Shown: positions 1-7,178, numbered from the stretch's first letter. The stretch: 14,830 bases of DNA from Chloroflexota bacterium (GCA_023423795.1 JAFAEX010000206.1:1-14830), one strand, 5' to 3'. Notes: a model not told the origin generated them from the letters alone. Translations and numbers: made by a program.

Positions 1-35
1 GCGCGCCCCCCGCGCGGGCCCCCCCCCCACCGCCC
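1..35. other. GC-only low-complexity window edge
   Basis: This stretch consists almost only of C and G runs, with alternating GCGCGC and a run of about ten C. It lies immediately downstream of the DUF202-like gene in that gene's direction of transcription. The GC tracts could fold, but no T-tract follows on the minus strand inside the window, so a terminator cannot be called. Such homopolymers are also common places for sequencing or assembly error. Confidence 0.4.
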
Positions 36-470
36 CTACGGAAGCAGGAGTAACGCGACGAACGACACAACCCCGATGATTGCGGCCGCGGCGGCGAGCC
101 GGTACGGCCGCCGCTCGTCCGGCAGCATCGGTATCGGTCCGGCACCGAACTCGTCGCCGTCTGCCCAAGCGGTCATCCTGCGGTAGTGCGTGAGGGAGGC
201 GACGATCACACCAACGCCAATGGCGGTGATGAGCAGGGCGAAGGCTTTGGGAAGGGCTTCGTGCGTGCGAACAGATGCCAGCCCGTCGAAGATCGCGAAG
301 CTTCCGAACCCGGCGGCGATCATCGCGAATCCTTCCCGCAGCGAGTCCTGGAACTGCCGCTCGAGCAGCAAGCGCGTGTGGACCCAGGACTGGTGATGAA
401 CCAGCGGCGTGACCGAGCCGCGCGCCACGGCCGTCATTGGTGCATTCCCGACCCTCACGGCAGACTCCAT
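36..470 (-). CDS. DUF202-like small membrane protein
   Basis: Predicted 144-residue integral membrane protein with three hydrophobic segments at about residues 46-66, 75-94 and 124-143. A polar, charged loop (residues 96-122) lies between the second and third. The pattern of an N-terminal LLLERQFQDSLREGFAMIAAG stretch, a TM pair and a last TM at the extreme C-terminus resembles DUF202 (YidH-like) inner-membrane proteins. The role of that family is not established. The start is uncertain. The frame is open back to a GTG at 539 that overlaps the sulfatase stop by one base, but that leader is Pro/Arg-rich and has no Shine-Dalgarno. ATG at 470 is used here, and ATG at 437 (133 residues) is equally possible. 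It is the last gene of the leftward block, 68 bp after the sulfatase, and probably co-transcribed with it. The family assignment rests on residue pattern and topology only. Confidence 0.62.
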   Translation of the reverse strand: MESAVRVGNAPMTAVARGSVTPLVHHQSWVHTRLLLERQFQDSLREGFAMIAAGFGSFAIFDGLASVRTHEALPKAFALLITAIGVGVIVASLTHYRRMTAWADGDEFGAGPIPMLPDERRPYRLAAAAAIIGVVSFVALLLLP

Positions 471-538
471 GGGAACTCGTCGTCGTCCCGGTTGGCAACG
501 AGGAGTGGGGGGCGCCGGGCCGGCTCCCGCGAAGGGCA

Positions 539-2911
539 CTACTGGATCGCCATCGCGACCCGCCAGCGCTCGGCGTCGCTGACGTAGTGGTCGGCGTCGG
601 TCTTGTTGAGGTCGATCTGGACGCCCTTGATCGTGCCGTTGAACGGGTTGCCCTCGACCTTCAGGTCCGGCCCGATCGGCGCGCCGAACTTGTTGCCAAC
701 AAGCGCCGTCGAATCGGCGGAAAAGACGGTGGCGTGCGTGTGCTCGATCCGGCCCTCGGCGACCTTGTCACCGTCGAGGTACAGCGTCGCGGCGCCGCCC
801 TTGCCGAGGCCGCCGCCGTCGTAGGCGAACTCCAGCCGCACCTGGTGGTCGCCGGCCGGCAGCTTCTCCTCGGCGGCCACTTCGTAGGTTTCGAGCCCGA
901 GGAAGTTGTAGATGTACTTGAGCTTGCCGTCGTGGGCGTAGATGGCCCAACCCCCGAAGTTCGCGCCCTGGGCGACGATCACCCCGTCGGCGCCCGACTC
1001 GGGGATCGTCACGTTGGCCGTCACCGCATACGACTTGTTCTTGATGTCGACGACGTTGTTTTCGCCCATCGCCATTCCCGTGAAGAGCACCTGGGTGTCG
1101 CCCTTGATGAGCGTTGGCCGCCCCGCCATCGCCGGGATCATGCGTTCCGCCCGGCGGTCGTCCAGCGGCAGGACGTTGTAGCGCGCGGCCTCGATCAGGA
1201 ACTGCCGCTGCAGGGCAGCCAGCTTGTCGGGCATTTCCGCCGCCAGGTCGTGCGCCTGGGTCCAGTCGGTGTTCGTGTCGTAGAGCTCCCACACGTCGTC
1301 GTCGAAGGGGGTCGATTTGGCGGCGAGCTGCCACGGGATGGAATGCCGGGTCACCGCCGTCCACCCGTGCTGGTAGATCCCGCGGTTGCCGAACATCTCG
1401 AAGTACTGGACGGTGTGGCGGTCCGCGGCTTCGGCGTCGTCGAAGCTGTAGACCATGCTGACGCCTTCCATGGGCGACTGCTGCACGCCCTCGACGAACG
1501 CCGGCTCCGGCAGTCCCGCGGCATCGAGGATGGTCGGCGCAACGTCGATCACGTGGTGGAACTGCGCCCGGATTTCCCCCTTCGCCGTGATGCCGGCCGG
1601 CCAGTGGACGATCGTCCCGTTGCGGGTGCCGCCCCAGTGGGACGCCACCTGCTTGGTCCACTGGTAGGGCGTGTCCATGGCGTGCGCCCAGCCGACGGCG
1701 TAGTGGCCGTAGGAATCGCGGCCGCCCCATTTGTCCAGGTTCGCCAGCAGGAACTCGGGCGTTTCCAGTTGCGGGACGCCGTTGAAGTTGATCATCTCGT
1801 TGAAGGTGCCGTTGATCGTTCCTTCGGCCGAAGCGCCGTTGTCGCCGATGATGTAGAAGATCAGGGTGTCGTCCAGGATCTCGGCCTGCTCGAGGAGGTC
1901 GATGAGCCGGCCGACGTGGTGGTCGGTGTGCTCGAGGAAGCCGGCGTAGGTCTCCATCTGCCGCCGCAGGACGGGCTTCAGTTCCTCCGGCATGTCGTCC
2001 CAGGCCGGGATCTCCGCCGGGCGCGGGGTCAATTCGGCGTTCTGCGGGATGATCCCGAGTTCCTTCTGGCGGGCGAAGGTGCGTTCGCGCAGCTTGTCCC
2101 AGCCGTCGTCGAACGCGCCCTCGTACTTGTCGATCCACTCCTTTGGCGCCTGGTGCGGGGCGTGGGTGGCTCCCGGTGCGAAGTAGGCGAAGAACGGCTT
2201 GTCGGGGAAGATCGCCTTCTGGGCCTTCATCCAGTCGATCGCCTTGTCGGCCATGTCCTCGGTGAAGTGGTAGGACGGGTCGTCCGGCACCTCCACCCGG
2301 GTCAGGTTGTCGAAGACCTCCGGGAACCACTGGTTGGTTTCGCCGCTGATGAACCCGTAGAACTTCTCGAACCCCTGCATCGTCGGCCAGTGGTCGAACG
2401 GCCCCATCGGGCTGGTCTCCCAGACCGGCACCTCGTGGCACTTGCCGAATTGCGCCGTGGCGTACCCGTTGTTGCGAAGGATCTTGGCGACGGCCGCCTT
2501 GGTGTTGGGGATCATCGAGGTGTAACCCGGGGCCGCCGCCGCCAGCTCGGTGATCGCGCCCATGCCGACCGAGTGGTGGTTGCGCCCGGTCAGCAGCGCA
2601 GCCCGGGTGGGCGAGCACAGGGCCGTCGTGTGGAACCGGTTGTACTTCAGGCCGTTGGCAGCGAGCCGCTCGGCCGTCGGGGTGTTGATCGGACCGCCGA
2701 ACGCGCTGGATGCGCCGAAGCCGACGTCGTCGAGCAGGACCACGAGCACGTTCGGTGCGCCCTTCGGTGGCCGGATTTCCTGGATCGGGGGGAACGTCGC
2801 CGCAGGGTCGTTGGCGTCGTAGAACACGGGGCCGGCGTATGCCTCGTTGGCGAGCGGCAGCACGTCGCGGCTGCGGTCGGAAAGGAGGCCGTCGGTCGGT
2901 TGCTCGCTCAT
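539..2911 (-). CDS. Type I (formylglycine) arylsulfatase, long form
   Basis: Predicted 790-residue sulfatase of the alkaline-phosphatase superfamily, hydrolysing sulfate esters. Visible active-site elements are the metal-binding Asp61-Asp62 after the NVLVVLL strand, the CSPTR signature with Cys99 as the formylglycine precursor, K157/H159 in GKCHE, H250 in the GATHAPHQAP segment, and the metal-binding GDNG at 356-359. HWGGTR (425-430) is typical of the roughly 780-residue bacterial arylsulfatases, as in mycobacteria. Residues from about 600 to 770 are glycine-rich and beta-strand-like, resembling a concanavalin A/LamG-type domain. The frame is open to 3115, but the ATG at 2911 has a strong GGGGAGG eight bases upstream, and the extension is Arg/Pro-rich junk, so 2911 is chosen. 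There is no signal peptide, so it is probably cytoplasmic. No formylglycine-generating enzyme gene lies in the window, so activation must come from elsewhere. Substrate unknown. Confidence 0.93.
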   Translation of the reverse strand: MSEQPTDGLLSDRSRDVLPLANEAYAGPVFYDANDPAATFPPIQEIRPPKGAPNVLVVLLDDVGFGASSAFGGPINTPTAERLAANGLKYNRFHTTALCSPTRAALLTGRNHHSVGMGAITELAAAAPGYTSMIPNTKAAVAKILRNNGYATAQFGKCHEVPVWETSPMGPFDHWPTMQGFEKFYGFISGETNQWFPEVFDNLTRVEVPDDPSYHFTEDMADKAIDWMKAQKAIFPDKPFFAYFAPGATHAPHQAPKEWIDKYEGAFDDGWDKLRERTFARQKELGIIPQNAELTPRPAEIPAWDDMPEELKPVLRRQMETYAGFLEHTDHHVGRLIDLLEQAEILDDTLIFYIIGDNGASAEGTINGTFNEMINFNGVPQLETPEFLLANLDKWGGRDSYGHYAVGWAHAMDTPYQWTKQVASHWGGTRNGTIVHWPAGITAKGEIRAQFHHVIDVAPTILDAAGLPEPAFVEGVQQSPMEGVSMVYSFDDAEAADRHTVQYFEMFGNRGIYQHGWTAVTRHSIPWQLAAKSTPFDDDVWELYDTNTDWTQAHDLAAEMPDKLAALQRQFLIEAARYNVLPLDDRRAERMIPAMAGRPTLIKGDTQVLFTGMAMGENNVVDIKNKSYAVTANVTIPESGADGVIVAQGANFGGWAIYAHDGKLKYIYNFLGLETYEVAAEEKLPAGDHQVRLEFAYDGGGLGKGGAATLYLDGDKVAEGRIEHTHATVFSADSTALVGNKFGAPIGPDLKVEGNPFNGTIKGVQIDLNKTDADHYVSDAERWRVAMAIQ

Positions 2912-2919
2912 TTCGGATA

Positions 2920-2926
2920 CCTCCCC
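2920..2926 (-). promoter_or_regulatory. Ribosome binding site of the sulfatase gene
   Basis: On the minus strand this reads GGGGAGG, with eight bases before the ATG at 2911. It decides the sulfatase start over the longer open frame that reaches 3115. Confidence 0.8.
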
Positions 2927-3053
2927 GGCTGCGTACTGAACTGCGAAAATCCGACGGCGGCGCGCCGAGCCTCGGGACATCCGGGCTCGTGCTGGCTGGA
3001 CCGCCACGCCTAGGAACCGCTCGTGGTGTTCGATTCGTATCGTTCGCTTGCGC

Positions 3054-4106
3054 TCAGGGTTCGTGCGTTCCGCTGGCCGCATCGCGTGGCAGGCCAAGCC
3101 CGGCGGCGCGGGCAAGCCGTTGCAGGGAATGCGCGAAGAACTCCTGTCGTTCAGCGAACGCCAACCACGCCTGATCCGGGTCCTCCACCATGTCGAGACC
3201 GGCGGCGGCCAATGCCGCCCACGCTGCGTCGAACTCGGGCCTCGACACGGCCGCCGAGTCCCGGTGCGCCGCAGAACGGCTGGGTAGGCGTCCTGCGTGC
3301 CTGGATATCTGGCAGATCGCGTCCTGCCCCGCCTCGACGCACCGTTCCGCCCGCCTGCCGGAGCGCCCGGCCGCGACCGATGCTGTAATGGCGGCGGCGG
3401 AGAGGACGGATCCGGCCGTTTCGATCCACGATCGGCCTGGTCGGGGGGACTGGACGAACAGCAGTTCGACCATGCTGTCGTGGCTCTGGCCGAGGGTGGC
3501 GAACCACTCCGACCACTCTTTCCAAAAGGCGTCGAGGTCCCGATCGCCGTCGGGGTGCGCGAACTGCTCGAGGATCGATGCGGCCGAAACCGGTCGCCCC
3601 ACGCTCGCCTCGAGAGCCGCGACGTCCCGTTCGCGCTGCTGGACCGCCGAGTAGATGCCCGGCAGGTAGCCGATGAGCACGGCGACCACCAGGATGCTCG
3701 TCATCGTCTCGATCGTGGCAACCACCGGGACCGCGAGTCCGTCTCCGAGCGGCGCAAAGCCAAGGGTCGAAATGGACGAAATGCTGACCAGGAAGGCGTC
3801 TTCCAGCGTCGGCACCCCCAGACCGAAGAGGATGGCGGTGTACCCAACGCTGATTACCGCCATCGTCGCAAACACCAGCGTGACGAGGCAGAGCGGGACG
3901 TACGCGTGCAGCCAGGCGTGCCGGCGTCCGGCGGTGCTCGGCACCCGGTCGAGCGCGAGCACCACCGGCCGCAAGGACCAGAAGACCGCCCGGCTCAGAA
4001 GCGACTGGCCGGGTTGTGGAAGCAGGAAGGTGCGGATCGCGGACTGAAACGCGTACGCGACGATGGCGGCTCCGGCGACCACTGCGAGAACGGTGTCGAG
4101 GTTCAT
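3054..4106 (-). CDS. Membrane protein with ion-channel-like pore loop
   Basis: Predicted 350-residue membrane protein. There are hydrophobic helices at about 5-25, 68-95 and 125-152. Between the last two lies a re-entrant-looking segment (104-122) containing SSISTLGFAPLGD. This TM-loop-TM arrangement is that of two-TM potassium channel pores. STLGFAPLGD sits where TVGYGD would be, so it is a divergent filter or a channel relative without proven potassium selectivity. Residues 155-350 form a soluble, Arg/Ala-rich cytoplasmic region with no RCK (TrkA-N) motif that I can see. The ATG at 4106 is chosen because GGAG lies five bases before it; a GTG at 4118 is the longer option. It starts 27 bp after the DUF1254 gene and is very likely co-transcribed with it. 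An unrelated membrane sensor with a chance loop cannot be excluded. Confidence 0.75.
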   Translation of the reverse strand: MNLDTVLAVVAGAAIVAYAFQSAIRTFLLPQPGQSLLSRAVFWSLRPVVLALDRVPSTAGRRHAWLHAYVPLCLVTLVFATMAVISVGYTAILFGLGVPTLEDAFLVSISSISTLGFAPLGDGLAVPVVATIETMTSILVVAVLIGYLPGIYSAVQQRERDVAALEASVGRPVSAASILEQFAHPDGDRDLDAFWKEWSEWFATLGQSHDSMVELLFVQSPRPGRSWIETAGSVLSAAAITASVAAGRSGRRAERCVEAGQDAICQISRHAGRLPSRSAAHRDSAAVSRPEFDAAWAALAAAGLDMVEDPDQAWLAFAERQEFFAHSLQRLARAAGLGLPRDAASGTHEP

Positions 4107-4133
4107 CGCACTCCGCACCGCGCGACCCGGGCG

Positions 4134-5615
4134 TTAGCCGGTCTTCGTGATCGTCGGCATAACCCACGACCCATCGAGCGCGGGCTCTTCGGGCCAGTAG
4201 AGGCGCAGCGTCATGCTGAACGGTCCCGAAGAGGGGATCGGCAACCAGTTCGCCTCCCGGTCGCTCCCGGGCGACTCGGCCTGCAGATACAGGTCGAACG
4301 AGCCGTCGCCGTTCCGCGTCAGCGGGCCGCTTCCCCGGACGGCGAAGCGGTCGATCGGATTGGGCACCAGGAACCGGTCGGCCGTGTAGGCGGTCAGCGA
4401 CCAGAAGCCCTTCACCGGTGGTTCCGAATCGAAATGGACGACGTACCTGCCCACGCCGTCGAGCGCCTGGTCGGCCGAATCCAACCGCGCGTTCGGGTAA
4501 AAGGCGTCCTCGACCCTGTTCGCGCCGAGGCCGACGATTGCGATGTAGGATCGGACCAGGTAGTCGGTTCCGTAATCGCCCGCGTTCAGCGCCAGGTTCC
4601 AGCCGTTCTTCACCGGAATTGCCTGAGGACCGTCCGACATCAGGTGCGCCAGGCCGGCTTGGGGCGCGTCGTCAAGCGCGCTGCGAACGGCGGGGTCGAG
4701 GGTGGTGAAATCGAACGGCTGTCCCGGTTCGAGGCCGAGCGTTGCCATCCGGGCGAGGAACGGGGCATCCGCCGGGTACGGCGGGTTGGAGGCCATGAGC
4801 TCCGCCAGGCGGCCGAAGTAGGTCGCGGCGTCCATGGCGTTGACCTGGGCGACCGGCGGAGTGGTCATGTCGATCGCGGGATCGACTGTTCCGGCCGGCG
4901 GCGCGTAGTCCGTGCCCCAGACGCCGAGCGGCACGAGCTTGAGCTGGTCCTGGATGGCGTGGACCGCCGCGAGATCCTCGTCGGTGCCGGTGGAATAGAT
5001 GCGGCCGATGAACCACACCATGTTGGTGGGGGAGCGGACCCCAATCGCATTGGTCGGGAGGTCGATGCCGGCCGGCGTCGCGCCGTCCCAGTCCGGCCCC
5101 GCAAGGATGAGCGTCCCCGCGCCTTGCCCGGTGGTGCGGCTGCCAGGGGTGATGATCACGTTGGACCAGGCGTCGAGGAACGGAAACAGGAAGTAGCGCT
5201 GCCCCAGGGAGGGCCACTGGAAGACCAACGGCCCGTCCGAAAGGTCGAGGTGGGCGCTGCTGTAAAGCGTATCGACGTTGGGGGCCACCACCTCCGTGAA
5301 GCTCGCGTCCGGAAACGTGCGGCGGCTCACGATCTGGTTGACCGGCGCCCGGTTGCCTTCAGGGGAAGTGACGTTGGTGGCTTGCTGCGCCGTCACGCCG
5401 ATCGACAGGAGCGAATAGCCGTAGATCCAGGCATCGACGGCCGTGGCGGCGAGATCGTCGCCAGATACCGGAGTCTGGGCGGACGCCCGACTCGGCACGA
5501 AGAAGTGCGTCCCACCGAACGTGTGGATACCTGCGGCGGCGATGCCGACGCCGGCTGTCGTCCGTAGTAGCCGTCTGCGCGTCCACGGATAAGCCAGCGA
5601 TTGCGTGTGCGACAT
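4134..5615 (-). CDS. DUF1254/DUF1214 domain protein, Tat-exported
   Basis: Predicted 493-residue exported protein. The N-terminus has a twin-arginine signal (TRRRLLRTTAG around residues 12-22) followed by a hydrophobic stretch and a probable cleavage site after A-S-A at residue 46. A DUF1254 domain follows at about 60-210, with the recognisable APNVDTLYSSAHLDL segment at 111-125. A C-terminal DUF1214 domain lies at about 375-478 (GFWSLTAYTADRFLVPNPIDR). The two-domain order and length match the usual COG5361-type proteins. Their biochemical role is not established as far as I know. The ATG at 5615 has GGGAG about eight bases upstream and includes the complete Tat signal, so the start is firm. 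It is the first gene of the leftward block that continues with the channel-like gene 27 bp downstream. Confidence 0.92.
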   Translation of the reverse strand: MSHTQSLAYPWTRRRLLRTTAGVGIAAAGIHTFGGTHFFVPSRASAQTPVSGDDLAATAVDAWIYGYSLLSIGVTAQQATNVTSPEGNRAPVNQIVSRRTFPDASFTEVVAPNVDTLYSSAHLDLSDGPLVFQWPSLGQRYFLFPFLDAWSNVIITPGSRTTGQGAGTLILAGPDWDGATPAGIDLPTNAIGVRSPTNMVWFIGRIYSTGTDEDLAAVHAIQDQLKLVPLGVWGTDYAPPAGTVDPAIDMTTPPVAQVNAMDAATYFGRLAELMASNPPYPADAPFLARMATLGLEPGQPFDFTTLDPAVRSALDDAPQAGLAHLMSDGPQAIPVKNGWNLALNAGDYGTDYLVRSYIAIVGLGANRVEDAFYPNARLDSADQALDGVGRYVVHFDSEPPVKGFWSLTAYTADRFLVPNPIDRFAVRGSGPLTRNGDGSFDLYLQAESPGSDREANWLPIPSSGPFSMTLRLYWPEEPALDGSWVMPTITKTG

Positions 5616-5710
5616 TGCGTGACTCCCGGGCAGTTGCGGGCTACGGGGCAGAGGCTGCTACGGTCCCTGCCCCGGCAAAGGTGTGGTCATCGACCATGGA
5701 AACCGGACTG

Positions 5711-5743
5711 GTGCACCCCCGGATCGGGGAGGAAGGAGTGCAC
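5711..5743 (-). terminator. Stem-loop after the knottin gene cluster
   Basis: An inverted repeat lies 18 bases after the stop codon of the last knottin gene. GTGCAC at both ends (5711-5716 and 5738-5743) flanks an inner CCCCG-GAT-CGGGG hairpin (5717-5729), with an asymmetric bulge on one arm. No clear U-tract follows on the minus strand, so it is a poor intrinsic terminator. It could be an RNA-stabilising or Rho-associated structure. A second inverted repeat, GGGGCAG (5645-5651) with CTGCCCC (5667-5673), lies further downstream, before the DUF1254 start. Confidence 0.35.
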
Positions 5744-5761
5744 GAATGCGGGCGGCGGGTC

Positions 5762-6055
5762 CTACTTGCACTTGCCCCGGCGGCACTTCTTGCTACAGCA
5801 GGCGAGCCCGAAGTTCTGGTAGCAGGTGGCGCCCTTCGGCTTGCACCCGCAGACGCCGCCCTTGCACTTGTTGGCGCAGCACTGGTTGTTCTTGCTGCAC
5901 TCCTGACCGGGGAAGCGGCAAAAGCCGGCTTCCGCCTCCGGTGTGGCCCTCCGGACCAGACTGATGCCCCAGGCTGCCACCGCCGCCGCGGCAATGCGTC
6001 GGGACCGCGTCGCCGAGAGTTGCCGTGTGAGGTGTGCGAATCGTTCGTGGTCCAC
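5762..6055 (-). CDS. Secreted double-knottin-like cysteine-rich protein (copy 3)
   Basis: 97-residue protein with 12 cysteines, all in the last 52 residues. An N-terminal MDHERFAHLTRQLSA block is followed by an RSRR motif (17-20), an Ala-rich hydrophobic stretch and a possible A-E-A cleavage at residue 43. The mature part has two modules. The first is C46-x6-C53-x5-C59C60-x3-C64-x4-C69. After one linker Gly, the second is C71-x6-C78-x7-C86C87-x3-C91-x4-C96. Both match the inhibitor-cystine-knot spacing. The predicted mature chain is strongly basic (about +11 by residue count). The GTG start at 6055 has GGGGAGGA upstream. The twin-arginine segment is weaker than in its paralogues because no Leu or Phe follows it. 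It is the last of three tandem paralogues, 53 bp after the middle copy. Function unknown; a secreted peptide effector, inhibitor or structural protein is possible. Confidence 0.85.
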   Translation of the reverse strand: MDHERFAHLTRQLSATRSRRIAAAAVAAWGISLVRRATPEAEAGFCRFPGQECSKNNQCCANKCKGGVCGCKPKGATCYQNFGLACCSKKCRRGKCK

Positions 6056-6073
6056 GGGATGTCCTCCCCGCCG
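6037..6073 (-). repeat. Direct repeat at knottin gene starts, copy A
   Basis: These 37 bases span the ribosome binding site, GTG start and first codons of the third knottin gene. They match 6435-6471 at 33 of 37 positions by hand alignment. The identity may reflect duplication of the gene with its leader, or constraint on the MDHERF start. Confidence 0.7.
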
Positions 6074-6108
6074 AATCGAGTCGTTGCGTCAGCACGCGAC
6101 CAGGATTG

Positions 6109-6453
6109 CTACTTGCACTTGTTGGTGCCGCGGCTGCACTTGCTGCTGCAGCAGATCGCCTTGTTCGGCAGCGGGGGGAGCTTCGGCGACACGACGACAA
6201 GGCAGCTCTTGCCCCGGTCGAGGCACGCGCACGTCTTGTTGCGGCACTTCCCGCTGCAGCACTTCTTGTCCCGGTCGCACCCTTGTCCGGGCACGCGGCA
6301 GCCCTTGACGGTCTGGCTGGCCGATCCCGCGTCGGGGCGAAGCGCGAGGACCCCGGCCGCGACGCTGCCGCCAACAAGGGCACGCAGCATCCCGCGCCTC
6401 GAGCCCGCGGCGGAAACTTGCCTGCTCAACCAATCGAATCGCTCGTGGTCCAC
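6109..6453 (-). CDS. Secreted double-knottin-like cysteine-rich protein (copy 2)
   Basis: 114-residue paralogue of its two neighbours. The N-terminus MDHERFDWLSRQVSA leads into GSRRGMLRALVGG, a good twin-arginine-like signal (R19-R20), then a hydrophobic stretch and a probable cleavage near A-S-A (44-47). The mature part holds 12 cysteines in two modules. The first is C52-x6-C59-x5-C65C66-x3-C70-x4-C75. After a single linker Ala, the second is C77-x6-C84-x16-C101C102-x3-C106-x6-C113. The second module has an enlarged, hydrophobic and Pro-rich loop (85-100, with VVVSP and PPLP). By residue count this mature chain is the most basic of the three (about +13). The GTG start at 6453 follows GAGGAGGA. 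Expression with its neighbours is likely, since it lies 87 bp after the first copy and 53 bp before the third. No known function is recognised. Confidence 0.86.
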   Translation of the reverse strand: MDHERFDWLSRQVSAAGSRRGMLRALVGGSVAAGVLALRPDAGSASQTVKGCRVPGQGCDRDKKCCSGKCRNKTCACLDRGKSCLVVVSPKLPPLPNKAICCSSKCSRGTNKCK

Positions 6454-6471
6454 GGGACTTCCTCCTCGCCG
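6435..6471 (-). repeat. Direct repeat at knottin gene starts, copy B
   Basis: Second copy of the repeat at 6037-6073. It covers the leader and first codons of the middle knottin gene, with four mismatches. The first knottin gene (start 6864) does not share this level of nucleotide identity, so the two GTG-start copies look more closely related to each other. Confidence 0.7.
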
Positions 6472-6540
6472 CTCAGTCGGCCGATTGGCAGGGCGTCTTC
6501 GACGCTCCCGGCGTGCTGGCCAACCGCGTCGCGCTCGTGC

Positions 6541-6864
6541 CTACTTGCACTTGCCGTTCTTGCATCGCCCGGAGCAGCAGATCGCCCCACGCAGCGGCTC
6601 GAAACACTTCTTGCCCTTCTTGTTGCAGGAGCACACGCCCTTGTTGCACTTGCCGCTGCAACAGTTCGTGTCTCGCTTGCACGTCTGCCCGGGGATCTTG
6701 CAGTGGTAGATCGGGACGCCCTCGGCTCCCGTCTCTGCCTTTGCCACCAGGCTGCGCATGCCGAGGGATGCCGCAATCCCGGCTGCTGCGAGCCGGAACG
6801 CATCGCGGCGACCGGCTGCAGTGCCGATGCGGCGGCTCAGTTCTTCGAACTCCGATCGGTCCAT
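6541..6864 (-). CDS. Secreted double-knottin-like cysteine-rich protein (copy 1)
   Basis: 107-residue protein, first transcribed and most divergent of the three paralogues (MDRSEFEELSRRIGT instead of MDHERF). A GRRDAFRLAAAG segment (18-29) is twin-arginine-like and leads into a hydrophobic stretch with possible A-K-A cleavage near residue 43. The 12 cysteines form C55-x6-C62-x5-C68C69-x3-C73-x4-C78, one linker Ser, then C80-x6-C87-x8-C96C97-x3-C101-x4-C106. The C-terminus ends in GKCK, as in copy 3. The frame stays open upstream to 7230, but the ATG at 6864 has a clean GAGGAG about nine bases before it and its N-terminus aligns with those of the paralogues, so the longer frame is rejected. 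It begins 56 bp after the stop of the 85-residue small protein and probably shares its transcript. The knottin call rests on cysteine spacing only; the fold is inferred. Confidence 0.86.
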   Translation of the reverse strand: MDRSEFEELSRRIGTAAGRRDAFRLAAAGIAASLGMRSLVAKAETGAEGVPIYHCKIPGQTCKRDTNCCSGKCNKGVCSCNKKGKKCFEPLRGAICCSGRCKNGKCK

Positions 6865-6920
6865 GTCCTGGCTCCTCGTTCCGTTCGGTCGTGTGCGTCC
6901 ACGGCGGCGCTGTTGCCCCG

Positions 6921-7178
6921 TCAGGCCGATTCGCATTCGACGCTGATCAGGGGCAGCCCCAACTCGTAGAGGGTCGAGAGAACGCCGTGGAGAGCGGCCT
7001 GATCGACGAGGCGTCCGACCAATTCCGTGACGGCGTGGCGACCGGTCCGAACCACGATGATGCGCATCCCTCCCAGTTGGTCCGACCAGTCCGAGGACAG
7101 GGTTCCCCGGACGCGGATCACGCACAGCGCCGGCTCGTGGAGCGTGATCGGGGAGTCGTACCCTCCCATTGCCACCAT
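6921..7178 (-). CDS. Small conserved hypothetical protein (DQAALHG type)
   Basis: 85-residue soluble protein without signal peptide or membrane segment. The core pattern is an IRVRGTLSSDWSDQLGGMRI strand-like part (21-40), then a VTELVGRLVDQAALHGVLST helix-like part (50-69) and a LGLPLISVE end. I recall this short pattern (IRV-G-L, WS, DQAALHGLL, LGL-L-SV) from small proteins of Chloroflexota and Actinobacteria, where it carries no functional name. The ATG at 7178 is preceded by GAGGAAGG about six bases upstream; a second Met at residue 4 is possible. It lies directly upstream of the knottin genes (56 bp) and 229 bp downstream of the LuxR gene. It may be co-transcribed with the knottins, and a regulatory or accessory role is only a guess. 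Confidence 0.78.
   Translation of the reverse strand: MVAMGGYDSPITLHEPALCVIRVRGTLSSDWSDQLGGMRIIVVRTGRHAVTELVGRLVDQAALHGVLSTLYELGLPLISVECESA

Noticed and set aside
437..3013. An 858-codon plus-strand open frame opposite the sulfatase
   Set aside because: It is Val/Arg/Asp/Gly-rich antisense translation of a GC-rich gene. The minus-strand frame carries a complete sulfatase active site, so the plus frame is a shadow.
3297..5567. A 756-codon plus-strand open frame opposite the channel-like and DUF1254 genes
   Set aside because: It crosses two recognisable minus-strand genes and their gap, has antisense composition and shows no family motif.
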